Assembly (NCBI GenBank): GCA_018389105.1
Contig: JACATO010001120.1
Location: 310,001 to 374,000, forward strand
DNA length: 64,000 bases
Direction: 5' to 3'
From: Nautilus pompilius
Taxonomy: Eukaryota; Mollusca; Cephalopoda; Nautilida; Nautilidae
Made by a program: the position numbers and the translations under genes. The notes beneath the pieces are model-generated. The model did not search any database. It was not told where the DNA came from and was given only the letters and a program-made list of their open reading frames with translations. Positions 1 to 11,769 of this stretch are shown in pieces; position 1 is the first letter of the stretch; each line of letters opens with the position of its first letter.

Positions 1-285
1 AATCCCATCATCATCATAATATAGAACATTTTTTTTTTTAACGTTTTTAAAGTACTTTAAAATCTTTATTAGCAGCTTTTTATGAAATTATCTGTTTAAA
101 AAAAAAGAAAAAAACATTTACTTACACATGGAAAATATATGGCAGGATTTATTTGCAGTTTGTATTTTTTTAGCAGATGGCATCCCCATTCTATATACTA
201 GACCGTGACAATCCCAGGAATGCTGTGAATGCCACCCGTCCAGTAGTAACTTGCTCTAGTTTGCAAAAGACTAGAATTTACTTAC
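1..285. other. Intron of decarboxylase, no further exon seen
   Basis: AT-rich sequence with homopolymer A/T runs. No conserved coding segment or splice pair was recognised, so the next downstream exon lies beyond the left edge. Confidence 0.5.
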
Positions 286-376
286 ATGTTAGTATTCAAT
301 GAATCTGTCAACCAGGAGCCGGCCAAACCATACGGGTCAACACCACCATACAGCTGGTTATAGAATCTCGGACTGC
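286..376 (-). CDS. Decarboxylase exon 4
   Basis: Acceptor ATTAG at 377-381, donor GTAAGT starting at 285. Completes Gly and encodes [20 protein letters not shown] then WLTDSLNTN, ending two bases into a codon expected to be Met (family NTNMFTYE or equivalent). PRF-NQL is the hallmark substrate/PLP-domain entry motif of this family. Confidence 0.92.
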
Positions 377-3300
377 CTAATATAGAAAACAAATTGACAA
401 TTAGGACGTGTACTCTTGAAAACATTTACAAAACCAAAGTTTAGCAGTTAATTCCAACTATAATTTAAAAGTACTCATCTCTCTCTCGCGCATGAGAAAA
501 CCTTTTAGGTATCACCGGTAATTTTCCGGATAGTCTTGATAAATATTTAAATACGAGACTGGTTACTGACTACAGGAGATCTATCCTTACCTGTTTTAAC
601 ACTCAGTTTGATGAATTTTTCGCACCAGTCCAGCAAGGTCTTGTGATCAGCTCTCTCGCCATCTATGGTTAAATCCAACATTTTCTGAAAAGAAAATTGC
701 GTTAACATTATTTTGTGCTATAAAAGAAGCTAAGTTCTAATGTGAAGCAGAGAACCGGCAATGGGAGATTTTAAAGTTTTGATTCAACTCAAAATTTCAG
801 GGATTATCGCGGAAGAACAGATTGACAATAAAAGCTGTATTATTTTTTTATTTTTAATAGATAATTAAGTAAAATTTACCACGGGACAAAACTTCACTGC
901 TAAGTACAATCTAGATTTCTCATCTTGATGAAAAACACTTGATTTGTAAATTGACTTCTTAAATTTTTACCTGAGAGTTATATGCATCATTGAATTTTTG
1001 CAACTGCTTTTTCCCAAAGGCCAATGATTAAAGCCCAAAGTGTTTGGCTATACTGAACCAATCAATTATTGTGGGTCACTTATTCTTAGGAACAAAAGGA
1101 ATGAGACTTATCATCTCCTACATGATCCAGATAAAAATGAAAATTACCAAGTTTAACGATGTATTCACGAAAACTGTCTTAACAATTTTCTTTCTTATTT
1201 CAAGAGCAGAGTTCTCAATTCAATTATTCCAAATAAACAATAACAAAAAATAAGTCTAAACCATTTATAAGTGCACACACTTCCCAAATACGATCGTTGA
1301 GGTGTAGGGAAATGACCACCTTTCCTTTGAATTCTAGAATTTATAACAAATTCATCTTCTGAGAATAGCAGTGTTCCATTCCACCTAGACTCTCTCCTCT
1401 GATAGAGCTTCCAATCACCATTTTCACCATCAGTCAACACAGTTTCGGACATGTAGCTACTACTGGAACAGATGTAAGTAAATACATGCTGCAATAGTTA
1501 GTTTTAGTCTGTGTTGCAGTCTGCTCCCAAAATTTTTTTAAAAGATATTCCTGGTGTGGCCACCTATTTCTAGTAACAATAAGATTAATAGTTTCTTAAC
1601 CCTCCATATACCACATCAGTTTTACTGTAATCATATCCTGGAATGCAAATGCACCCCAGCATAAAAGTATTAGTTAGTATGTGCGTTGAACTGGCTGTAT
1701 ATTCAGTCAACATGCTTGTAATGCAAAACACAAGGTTGGAGTGATATGGATTTATCATTATAGAAGGTTAGCCCCTATGTGCTGAGTAAAACAGACTTGA
1801 TGAGCTGTGGAACACAAATGTACACCCCATGGTATACAGAGTTAATCAATTCCGCTTCAAGATCAGATCGCACCTGGCTAAATATTTTCCTTTATCACAG
1901 ATAAAATTTGAAGACTCACCGTTTTCTGAGAAATGATGATAAAAACTATTCGTTTCGTGACATTTAAACTGAAAATTTTGGCTAGCCACAGAATCTCTCT
2001 GATGCAGCCGTGCTATTATCCTGAGATATCACTTCCAAGTGAGGAAACAAATCATTGTCAAACTAAGTGTTTTTACATAGCACATATGTATTATTTTTCC
2101 TCGTTAGAAGAGAAAGCATTAGTTCTCACCATATTAAGTAACAAAATTAATTCAACTTTTTTTTCATCTTTGTGTATCAATAGGAACTGTGAATTTTAAA
2201 TGTGTTTGTGATATATATATATATAATCTTTAATCATTTATAACAAAAAATAGAAGGTTAGTTCATGCATCTTTCATCAGCTTATTAGTAGTAACTGAAC
2301 TAACTATTGAACTTGGTTGCTGGAGAAACCTTTCCCCGTCACCACTGTCAGCCTCCAGTCCTGAAAAGTCAGTACCCGATGTTAACCTGCAATATTTTTT
2401 TTCAAACGCCAGAACCGCAGTGTGTTAAACATCGGTCGAGAAACTTAATCGCAGGTTCAAGATCAGCTCAAAAATGAGCTTCCAGATTAGAAACGTAAGA
2501 ACTAATCCTCTATATTCTGTAAGCGACGTTTACCAATAATGTTCTTACAACGCACACATTTTACTTTTTTTTTCCAAATTTAATGACTAAGCTACTTGGG
2601 AAGACTGGCAGTGATAATAATGTTGTGTTGCTTGCCTCCTGCTAATCACAACAAAAAAATTAGATTATTTGGCTGTTACCTCCAGTTCCTTTGGATGATA
2701 AAACTCCACAACTTTTTCATCTCTCCCGGTGCCTTGAATCAATGCCTTGTCCACCATCATCTTGTGAACATCCTCCAAAAATTGAACAACATCATCACTT
2801 GCAAAATGATTGATTTCATTGACATGTCCATTAACACGACCATTAATAGGCCCATTGGGTCTACCATTCATGACTGCAAATAAAATGTACAAGTACTTAT
2901 GAGCCTATCAGCTAGTGAGCTACTAATTTTACATTATATTGAGGAACATGCAATTATCACCGAGTCTTAAACTATAGTTAATCATGTACTATTATTAATT
3001 TACAGGGCAGATACATTAAGGCCCAGATATCCTATAAACAAACACTTTCTGTTTTATAAAACATGAGAGCAAGCTATCAAAATTTTGAGTTGGCACACAA
3101 AGCTGCTACCAACCATCAATTTTTTTTTAGAAATCTGTTACATGTAATTAAAAGTTTGTTTCTTTTTTCTCTTTTCCCAGCATGTCTATGGAAAAGTCAT
3201 CAACTAGGATGAGTTCTGCGCTGCTGTAAAATCCACTATAGTCCTAAGATCTAGCGGCAGATTCACGGTCAGTTTTTCAAAACTATGGCATCCATAGCTC

Positions 3301-3634
3301 AGAACTTTTCCTTCACCATGTCCGTCCGTCTCCAAAATGCATGCTTCCTTTCAGCCGGAGAACAGTAGATGAAATACGTTACTGATGGCAGTTGTTAAGT
3401 GATAGTGCAAACCCAGATGAAGAATCAAACTCATAATAATTTCTCCTCCCCACCCAAAGTAATAATGGCCTCTTGCAGTAAGTAAACTATTTCTTCAAAA
3501 TTTTAAATGTTGAGTCATATTTTGACTGAAACAGAGTAACAGATTTAATTTGAATGCATTGAGCTCTTATTCACTGGTTAGAACTTGGCTACTCATCCAA
3601 ACATCCACTGTGAAAATAACACTACTACTACTAC

Positions 3635-3667
<33 letters not shown>

Positions 3668-4740
3668 TAATAATAACCATCTCACCCACACAAGAGTCAG
3701 TCAATTCTGAAACCAAGCCTGGCATTCACCAGAAATGGTAAATATGTAGGAAGTTCCCTTAATGTAGTAAAAATGTATTTGCATGGCCTCTTAGTATAAT
3801 CAAAGGATAACTTTTATGACATAGTAATGAATATAAATTTTGAGAAGTGTGGGGGAAAAATATTAGCATTTGCCCAAGTCAGACAAAACATCTAAATGTA
3901 GACAAAGCCTAGCTGGTCCCTTCTTCAATTATTTTAGATGTTTTTTTCTTCTAATCCTGTCAGATAAGAGGAAACACCCAATTTCATCATGTACAACAAA
4001 AGGTGGTAAGGCATGGAACCTTTATTATTGAAAGCCCCCCCCCCCCCTCGGGCTCTTTGGCCCTTAAACCGCACATCTTGTTTTTAGATTAGGAAAGTTC
4101 ACACAGATAATATGACACGTTATATCCGATAAGAAGATCTGCCAAAGGACAGGCTGCATTACTGGGCCAGAGTTTTCTACATTCGGTTTTGAAATACTGG
4201 AATCAGCCAGTGAAGCTACACATGTTTGTACATGCACTCACTAGTCTATTATTAATGAAAATGACCTTTCGTCCCCAAGAGTCACCAGACAGTGCCAGGA
4301 GATGTCTGTCACCTAATTCCACCCACCCCCCCCCTCCCAGGCCTGACATAAAGGCACTTCCCATCACAAGGGCAAACTAACAGAAATTGATTATAATCGA
4401 ACCTTGATAGTTTGTACATTAGTTTCAAATGGGAAAACTTTGTTATCTAAATACCGATGTAAAACAATTCGATCCATCTCCACTCTCCTGTGCTTTGCTA
4501 TTTTTATTGTTTCAGCAACAACAAAAATTCGGCGACCCTAATTTCGTTTTCTCTTTTTTGACAGGATCTTTATTTTTTTTAAAAAAATTATTAAACGTTT
4601 TTTTTTTTTTTTTGAAAATAGTTAAACATCAGTAAATTACTATTAAAAAAAACAAAACAGGTTTGGGGTTTACGGTTTTTAAATAATTACTGTGTTACAT
4701 CTTTAAATGTCAGCTACTAGGTTCTGGCTTTAATGTGTGT

Positions 4741-4772
<32 letters not shown>

Positions 4773-4811
4773 CGCGCATGCGCGCGCACTCCGCTGCTAA
4801 ATACCTGACAT
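286..4811 (-). CDS. Group II PLP decarboxylase, CSAD/GADL1-like, 5' part
   Basis: Four spliced minus-strand exons (4805-4886, 2680-2873, 591-684, 286-376) join in frame into about 125 N-terminal residues of a pyridoxal-phosphate amino-acid decarboxylase. This family includes cysteine sulfinate decarboxylase, GADL1 and glutamate decarboxylase; members make taurine/hypotaurine, beta-alanine or GABA in the cytosol. Visible family signatures in order are [44 protein letters not shown] split over a splice, [19 protein letters not shown] and LTDSLNTN. These match the known N-terminal order of CSAD/GADL1 (KV-E-EPEELKQLLDLEL, YSVKTGHPRFFNQL-GLD) and GAD (NTNMFTYE). The PLP lysine and active site lie beyond position 1, so substrate specificity cannot be decided. 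The start is the ATG at 4811, with an in-frame TAA three codons upstream. The N-terminus carries a short Asn-Gly-rich repeat ([18 protein letters not shown]). Confidence 0.88.
591..684 (-). CDS. Decarboxylase exon 3
   Basis: Acceptor TTTTCAG at 685-691, donor GTAAGG starting at 590. Encodes [20 protein letters not shown] followed by [11 protein letters not shown] and the first base of Gly. Corresponds to the QLLDLEL...YSVKTG segment of CSAD/GADL1. Confidence 0.9.
685..2679. other. Decarboxylase intron with one interspersed repeat
   Basis: AT-rich intron. The only recognisable content is the dispersed repeat at 1614-1846. The open frame on the minus strand near 1195-1494 matches nothing I know and has no flanking splice signals of note. 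Confidence 0.5.
1614..1846 (+). repeat. Interspersed repeat, copy 1 (shared with 18304-18570)
   Basis: This segment is alignable by eye along about 240 bp to 18304-18570. Shared blocks include AATGCACC-CAGC, GGTTGGAGTGATAT, GGATTTRTCATTA, GTGCTGAGTAA and GGTATACA-AGTTAAT. Divergence and indels suggest an old element. I cannot assign the family; a SINE or a nonautonomous element is likely. Confidence 0.7.
2680..2873 (-). CDS. Decarboxylase exon 2
   Basis: Acceptor TTTGCAG at 2874-2880, donor GTAACA starting at 2679. Encodes (V)[19 protein letters not shown], then [20 protein letters not shown], then [20 protein letters not shown] and PKELE. The PKELE motif is the family's EPEEL site, just before the KMLDL of the next exon. 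A second Met (2871) could serve as an alternative start. Confidence 0.88.
3613..3680 (+). repeat. CTA then AAT microsatellite
   Basis: A short run of CTA repeats passes directly into AAT repeats inside the intron between decarboxylase exons 1 and 2. Confidence 0.9.
4738..4775 (+). repeat. GA microsatellite
   Basis: About 38 bases of GA dinucleotides, followed by an alternating GC-rich stretch (GCGCGCATGCGCGCGC) that could adopt Z-DNA. Lies just downstream of decarboxylase exon 1 on the transcribed strand. Confidence 0.9.
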
Positions 4812-4886
4812 GATGATTTAAGTTCGTTTTGTCCCTCTTCTGTATCGCTGTAGTCCTTTGTCTCACCTGAGTTTCGATAGCCGCTT
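4805..4886 (-). CDS. Decarboxylase exon 1 (start codon, mostly 5' UTR)
   Basis: The acceptor TTTAACAG lies at 4887-4894 and the donor GTATTT starts at 4804. The ATG at 4811-4809 gives Met-Ser and one base of the next codon; GTC (Val) is completed by exon 2. TAA lies in frame nine bases before the ATG, which supports it as the true start. The rest of the exon is 5' UTR, and the clear upstream acceptor means at least one further noncoding exon exists. Confidence 0.7.
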
Positions 4887-5354
4887 CTGTTAAAGAAAAA
4901 CAAGTGGGGGAAAAATAAAAAAAAAAAAATAGATGTTTTAACCTGAATTATTACATTTTCTGTACAATAAACAACGGAAATCACGTGCATTTCTAACGAT
5001 CGTTTAGAGAAGAAACCTATTCAATATCGAGCAGACGGGATGAGGCTTTGTTCGAGTTACATCTTCTCTACACAAATATTAATGCCCCCCTCCATCTCTC
5101 TCTCCCCTCCCCCCCATCTCTGTAAGTGTAATTCAAACGGTTGTTAAAGCAGAAGCCTCCGTTGTTGTTGTTGTTGTTGTTGTTGTTTTTTCCTCGTGTG
5201 TTTTCTCTCTTTAAACACTAAACACATCATCATCATCATCGTCAGATCGTCTAGCACGGGAGCCGACTTACTGTCTCTCTCTCTCTCGCCTGCCGTTCGT
5301 TCTCTCGCCAGTGTCGCACTGGTTGGTCGGCTCCAGATTTTTACTGGTCTTGTT

Positions 5355-5385
<31 letters not shown>

Positions 5386-5865
5386 GCGCGCACGTGTTTT
5401 CCGGATCTCTTCACTTCACGCCTCCTCTCCTTATCTCCCAGTCACCGTCTGCGTACCCTCGAGGACCAAATAGACCGACCCTGTGGTCTGCGCCGGGAGC
5501 CTAGCAGCGACTGCGGTGACGGGGCGGGCAGACTGTTCCAAGTTGGGAGAGAACGGCCGGGCTCGTGGTGATGCTCAGTGGAAAAGTACCGAGAAACGAC
5601 CTTGCGGAAGAGGCTAAAAAAGGGGGAAAGGAAAAGTTCACGCAGAGTAGTGATGATAATAATAATAATAAATAATAATAATTTTAAAAAAGGAGGAGGA
5701 AAAGCCAGCAATGAGATGGATGGGGCAGCGGCTCTGGTCGTACTTACAGCAGCCTGATACAACGATCTCTTGTCGCTCCCTTAAAATGGCAGAGACAGAT
5801 GTGTTTGGGTGTTTTTTTTTATTTAATGCAGTCACAAATCGCATTAGCTGTTTGTTCTTTCGAGG

Positions 5866-5886
5866 GAGGGAATAATAATAAATTAC

Positions 5887-5923
<37 letters not shown>
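5866..5923 (+). repeat. ATT/AAT microsatellite
   Basis: Starts as AATAATAATAAA and continues as about 14 ATT units. Opposite-strand reading gives AAT. Confidence 0.9.
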
Positions 5924-6154
5924 GTGGCAGTGTACTCTGCCCGAGGACATGCATCATCATCATCATCATCATCATCATCTGGAGTCGCTCCTGGGCGTAA
6001 ATACCGCCTCCGAAGAGTCGGCGGGGAATGGAAGAAAGGAATAATATTAGCATTTCTCTCTCTCTCTCTCGTAATTTATCCCCAAACTTCCCTGGTTCCT
6101 TCAAAAGTCTCCAAGGCGCTTCGACCGGCAGGCAGGCCTCCGTCCGTCCGAGCG

Positions 6155-6205
6155 GGGGGGGTGGATCGGGTCGGCTCGGGTCGGGTCGGCTCGGGTCGGG
6201 TCCTG
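6155..6205 (+). repeat. GGGTC/GGCTC minisatellite
   Basis: Alternating five-base units GGGTC and GGCTC over about 45 bases, GC-rich, within the candidate promoter region. Confidence 0.8.
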
Positions 6206-7120
6206 AAGGCGGCGAGACTTTCTCCTCCACCAAGAGTATCGGCCAAATAATGCCTCCCCGCAGTCCCCCTTTTAGTAAGTGGATCGGCGGATAAAATGAT
6301 GAATATGGAACTTCCTCGGATTAATTTTACGGTCTTCGCAATTGCGGTTCTTCGTGAGATCTCGAGAGTTTTCGGAATGGTTAGACGGAACACGAAGAGA
6401 GAGAGAGTGAGAGGGGTCACGTGACGCGTCATCTAGACCGCCGACAAAAGCTTTGCTTACAGTTGACATCACCTGAAAGGAGACTTCGTTTTTTCTTTTA
6501 AATATGCAAACGAGGAACCACAAAAGCGGCCGGCCTGGCTGGGTGGGAACTGAATTGAAAAATGCCTCAGGCACCCCCCCCCCCTGCCTCGCCATAGTGT
6601 TCATTTACAACATCACGCGCGAGTCTGAGAGAACAGGTGATCTCAGTGAAGGTGTCCATGGCGTCGATACCTTTGTTTGATGTCCGATGCCGATTTTTGC
6701 AGGAAAAAAAACGCAGACATCATCCTCCAGCCCCCTCTCTCCCCCCCCCCACTAAAGTAGTTTTTATGGGGAGTTCCTTCTTCTCCCAAATGTTGGTTGG
6801 GGGAGAGGGGACAAACGACGAAACATTGCAAAACCATCACACACGAGAGAAGATGCGGTTCCGAATTCGTGCAGAACGACGCGTGGTTTCTGTCCGTTCG
6901 GTGTGTAGACATTGAAGAAGAAGGAAAAAAACAAACAAAAACCAGGATAGCAGACTCGGCCTGTCTACTTCAAATCAGCCCCCCCCCCTTCCCTCGACAT
7001 GACCCACTTAGTTCCGCGGTCCAGGAACGGAAACGCAGCTTTCACGTGATCGGTCCGTGCCTACGGCTCTGGTAACTCGGTCGCGGGAATGGAAACATGG
7101 CTGCAATCTGACGTGTATCA

Positions 7121-8210
7121 CGATTATATGATACTGTCTTTCCTGACACATCTTGATATAAGCTGGCGGTTCCGTCTGATAAAGTTCAAGAGTAATGCGT
7201 TTCTGACCAAGACAACGCGATTAGTGAAACATCTTTCGTGAACAGACCTGTGTGCCGTGGATTTGCGTTTGTTTGGGGGGGGCTCCAAGCGACTAAAGAA
7301 GTAACCCACCCCCAGCCGTGGACTGACAGTACAACTTTAAACGAACTGAAAACAATAGAATATTTCTATTGTTTTGCTCTACTTTTTTTTTATTGGCCTT
7401 CTTTGTTGTTTTTCATTCTAAAACATTTACGTTATTTATTTTTTATTTTTTTGCTTATGCACTTAACTTCCTTCCGATCGTCTCTTCCGACAATGAAAGA
7501 ATACAAATTTGATTTTAAAAAATATATATATAAAAGGGTCAAATGTTTGACAAGAAAACAATAGCAAAAGATGTTAGGTCATCGTTGTGCGCGTGAGAGT
7601 TCAGCTATTTTTGCGGCAGGAAGTACCGAGACTCGCCTTAAGTGTGGATATGTTTAAGTCTCTTCTTCTTTTTTTTTTGGTCAAGAAAGTGGAAGAATTT
7701 ACCCCTCATCTTTGTCAAAATTATATTGGGGAAATTTTATTTTAAAGCAAATTTTAAAAAAGAAATCCGCCTAGAAGATGACAAAGAACAAACCCGTCTG
7801 TAACTTTTCTTTTGTTGGGTAGTGATACATCGATTATTTCTTTCTCTTTAATACTCTCTCGCAATTATGAGGAACGTCCACGTGGTGTGTTAGCAGGCTG
7901 TTAGGAAATCAGCCAGGTGAGGTGTACTGCACGGTGAGTACATTCTATTTTTGATAACTCGTGTTTACAAGTTGTTGTTATTAATATAACGATTTCTGTT
8001 ATTATCTAATATTTAATGGCATTGACTTCATTAATATTTTGATTTTTTCATGGTCACAGCCTTGAAAAGCCTTTGAAAAAAAAACATATTTAATTAATTT
8101 TCCTTATAAAATATAATTTTCCCCAAATTAGTAAGTTGATTTGTTGTTTTTTATTTTTAATGTAACCAAAATTAAACCATTAATAAAATTTTAATTTAAA
8201 AGAAAATCTT
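7121..8210. other. Intergenic, no supported gene
   Basis: AT-rich beyond 7380. A plus-strand donor-like site (CACG then GTGAGTAC near 7931-7942) could belong to a divergent transcript but has no coding support. Confidence 0.4.
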
Positions 8211-8214
8211 ATTG

Positions 8215-10017
8215 TATATTCCTGGTGTGCAGTTCAGGCTCCTCCATTCAACATCAAGGGAAAAGAGATGTGGAAAGATACATAGGCGGGGCAACACACA
8301 CAAGCAGAATGTAAGGTCCTCAGATGGATGCAAAACAATGACATCCTATTTCATACAAAAGAAATCACAAGACCCGGTAAAAAAAAAGCTGAAGTTCTCT
8401 GCACAGGCTATTCGCTGGAACATAATTTGCCATCTGAAGATGCAGCACATGCAGGTCCACTGTTCCGAAAATTGTTCCCCGACAGTGAGATTGCGAAGAA
8501 GTAACCAAAACCACAGCTATAGTTAACTATGCCATGGTTCCTGAAATGCTTGACCCTATGTTGCAGTACATTAAGCAAAACCCATTCAGTCTGGCTATTG
8601 ATGGCAGTAGTGACACTGGGACAGAGAGCATGTATCCACTAGTTGTACGGGTACATGATGTCAATCGAAATAAGTTCTCTCTTTTGGCACACGTGCCTTG
8701 TTTCGGACTGTTCGGCCAAAGGAATATTTGCACGGGTCAGCAGTATAGTGTACCATGGGGGAACGTCATTGGCCTGAGTGTTCACAATGCCTCACTCAGT
8801 ATGGGAAAACACAAGGGGCTGATAACTCATTTTGAAGCCAAAAATCCGCGTATCTACACCTTTGGATGCCCAAGCCACATTATCCCCAACACTGCTAGTT
8901 ATGCTGCACAGGCGTTTGCTGATGCAACTGGATTTGACATTGGCGATTTTCTGGTGGACATTTTTTTAATTATTTTGATAATAGTACTAAACCTAAACCC
9001 CAGGCATCTCTGAAAGAATACTGTGGATTCTGTGACCAGGAGTACAGAAAAAATCCTCAAGTATGGGGCTACAAGGTGGCTCAGCAAGGACTTGTGTATT
9101 ACTCGGGTTTTGAAGCAGTAGCCAAGTCTTCGAAGCTATTTTGTCAGTCGACCAGACCTTAGGTCTGATAATCGCCTCGGGAGACTAAAGGTGTACTTCG
9201 CTGATCCCAATAGAGGTCTACCTGCTGTTTTATCAGTCAGTATCGCCTCTCTTTACTGATCTGAACAAGCAGCTTCAGTCAGAAGAACCCAAAATCCACA
9301 CCAGCCGAAAAGACTTTATGTATTTTCTCCAAAAGTTGCTGGGTAGGTGTGTGTGTGTGTGTCACTTTCTGCGTACAAGGACAAAGACTTGGATGACATT
9401 GTTTTGCTGGATATGAACGATGAAACGGCAATTCCCCGCCCAGAGAGAGAAAGAGAGTTGTGATCGGTTACACTTCTCGATCTGCCATGAGACAACGCGA
9501 TTTGCTTCCCGACAAAGGAAAGAAAATTGCAAAGGACTGTCAAACTTTCTTGCTATCTGCCACAGACTATCCTATTAAACATCTGCCAATAACTAATCCT
9601 CTCCTGAAGCCTGCTGGAGTTCTAAATTTCACAGAACGTGCACAACAGAGTTTCGACAGCCTGCCTGGTCTTCTTCGTGGAAAAGTTCACTACACTGAAG
9701 AGCACAGTTGGTGAAAAAACGGATGAATTGTCCGATCGGTTCACTCTGTATCAACTACTTGGTGGTGATCATCCTCAGCTCCGAAATATCACACGAGTTG
9801 GGCTTGCGTAAAAGAAATGAAGGGCTCAGATGGGTCCATATTTGATTTGTTATTTCAGGAAGCCAGGCATATCTCGGTTCTCCCACACAGCAGTGCGGAA
9901 GAAGAACGGATCTTCTCTACTGTAGCAAGAAACAAGATCACATTTAGAACTAGTTTGTCAGAAGAAACTACTTCAATAAAACTCCATGATTCAAAGTTGA
10001 TCCTAGCAGGTCCTTAA
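8215..10017 (+). mobile_element. Decayed hAT-superfamily transposase copy
   Basis: Successive plus-strand fragments in different frames read as one hAT-type transposase. They are an N-terminal part ending near ALTKTTAIVNYA-like sequence (8218-8530), then FSLAIDGSSDTGTESMYPLV with VRVHDVNRNKF and LITHFEAKNPRIYTFGCPSH (8534-9013), a CGFCDQEYRK...GATRWLSKDLC stretch (9010-9100), RLGRLKVYFADPN (9160-9215), a segment of 84 residues (9460-9714), and the C-terminal dimerisation end SSAEEERIFSTVARNKITFR (9880-9975). The fragments are broken by several frame changes and stops, and a short TG run sits at 9348-9361. The AEEERIFS-ARNK ending is typical of the hAT dimerisation domain. I could not find terminal inverted repeats or an 8-bp target duplication. 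Non-functional. Confidence 0.85.
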
Positions 10018-11735
10018 CCAAAAGCCCCCAAACTGCTGCAAGTCGATACAATGCTGACCACACCAGTACAGATGAGTGAATCTTTAATAAAATTGACTTT
10101 AGTTATTGTAAGTGCACATGTATACATACATACATGTCAAGATATTTTGTTGATTAACAATAAAGTGTTGAAGACATTAGAGCCTCCGGCATCATCACCT
10201 ACTTATCAGAACATGGACCCGCATTTCAGACTTCAGAACATGGAACCTATGAAGTTTCACCCCGTCACCTACTGAGGATGGCTTGTATAGTTACGATGCG
10301 TTCTATTTAAGGCTTCGCATGTTTAAGAAGGAAGGGAATAAACTCTGAAGGGATCATGCAAATTATCGATTAATATACTGGCCTGCGATTATTCCTCAAA
10401 GTTTGGGTTTGGTTGCAATGCTATTAAGCCCTCCGTGTTTCATGACATCTCATCTGAAAGCGCGGATGCTGTAAAACTATAAGACCAATGAGTATAGATG
10501 TCTACTGCAACAGCAAAAAAGGGTCAATAAAAAATGTTAATGTATTTTTTTTTTAATGAGACGGGAAATCTTTCCACTGACTCATACATCTGAAACGACG
10601 TTGGATTATCGAGGATGCAAACGCCTAAGTATACATCTGACTCCACTGCCTGTCTTCACCCATTCGTAAAATCCTGGATCCTCCACCCGAGGAACTTTCA
10701 GAATAGGGGGGCGCGTGACGACGGCGGAAACCCTATACACAATAAATACATTGATCCTCCGTATGTCAGCATTGCCAGCCCGTGAGCGCTGCTGGTGTGT
10801 GGGGGGGGGGGGTTATTTACATGGAACTGGCTGTACGTTTAGCCATGGCTCAACCTGCGGCTAAAGTATATCGATCTGAAGGGTGACGGGGTGCAAATAA
10901 TAACCACCGCCCCAAGGTGGTACAGAAAGGGTTAAGATTAATTTGGAAATATCTCCGCCGCTCGACACGAATGGGTGCGTAGCACTATTTATTTCCAACA
11001 AAAAGAAGAAGATTTTAGCAAACTATAGGCAGTAAAGTTTGCTGACACGGTCATTATCTCGAACACCCACGCAGATTCCACGATGGAGAGAGAGAGAACA
11101 TTGGGGGGTGGGCCTCTAGTCGACATTCTGACATCGAGGCGCTCGGCTAGTGCTTCACTTCCTCCCGCCTGGTCCTGGTCCTGGCCCGGCGGCGGGTCTC
11201 CCTCCCCTCCCGCATGCGATCGCAGTTCCCATTTATTCATTTGCCTGTCTATTTCTGAATTAAAGATCAGCACTAATCTATCATAACAGCAGCAGCAGCA
11301 GCAGCAGCGGCGGGGTGAATATTCACCTCGGTCCGGCGATGAAGGCAGTTTATCTGCTAGTGACCTTTGTTGTGTTGTTTGTTGTTGTTGTTGTTTGTGT
11401 AATATTAAAAATATATACATTTATAGCTGTGATATCACACACACACATATATATAATCTCCGGATTAGGGGGGAGAGAGAGGGAGAGAGAGCCTGGTGGC
11501 GTATCGCCTTCTTGTGTAACTAACCCAGTTTCTTTTTAAAGACGGAAGTCTGCGTGGAATTTTCCGCTTGTTACAGGAGGAAATTTCCACTGGTTGTCAC
11601 CGTTGCTATGCCGGCCGGCCGGCGGGAGGGGAGAGATATCGTATGAGCGGCCTCTTGTTTGCTTGTTCTTTACGGGCGAATAGTTACATCCCGTTTAGAA
11701 TCCAGATCCAGAAATAATCTGGCTTCGAATTTAAG
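10018..11735. other. Intergenic, small inverted repeat only
   Basis: No gene is supported. Contents are a 12-bp perfect inverted repeat pair (10258-10269 and 10882-10893), a poly-G run near 10800, a CAG/GCA run near 11287-11308, GTT repeats near 11365-11395 and a GA run near 11474-11490. Confidence 0.5.
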
Positions 11736-11769
11736 AAAAAAAAAAAAAATTTTTTTTTTTTTTTTTTTT

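Larger units (their letters stand above)
2874..4804. other. Decarboxylase intron 1
   Basis: AT-rich intron with the microsatellite at 3613-3680, poly-C runs near 4036 and 4328, and long A/T homopolymers near 4570-4610. No gene is supported. Confidence 0.6.
4887..7120 (-). promoter_or_regulatory. Candidate promoter/5' UTR region of the decarboxylase
   Basis: Composition changes here from AT-rich intron to CpG-containing, GC-richer DNA with dense microsatellites: GTT near 5161-5187, GT near 5354-5380, ATT near 5880-5923, ATC near 5951-5979 and a GGGTC/GGCTC minisatellite near 6163-6203. A strong minus-strand donor (GCT then GTAAGTAC, boundary at 5748) could end a noncoding first exon that splices to exon 1 at 4886. 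No TATA box or transcription start could be fixed. The promoter assignment is inference from position and composition. Confidence 0.4.

Noticed and set aside
1195-1494. 99-codon minus-strand frame in a decarboxylase intron considered as an extra exon
   Set aside because: The peptide does not fit the decarboxylase family, and exons 2 and 3 already join in frame without it.
5919-6432. Overlapping open frames on both strands
   Set aside because: Generated by ATC and GGGTC repeats; no conserved protein.
6456-6480. Possible 12-nt micro-exon (GTGATGTCAACT) upstream of the decarboxylase
   Set aside because: Both splice motifs are short and common; nothing ties it to the gene.
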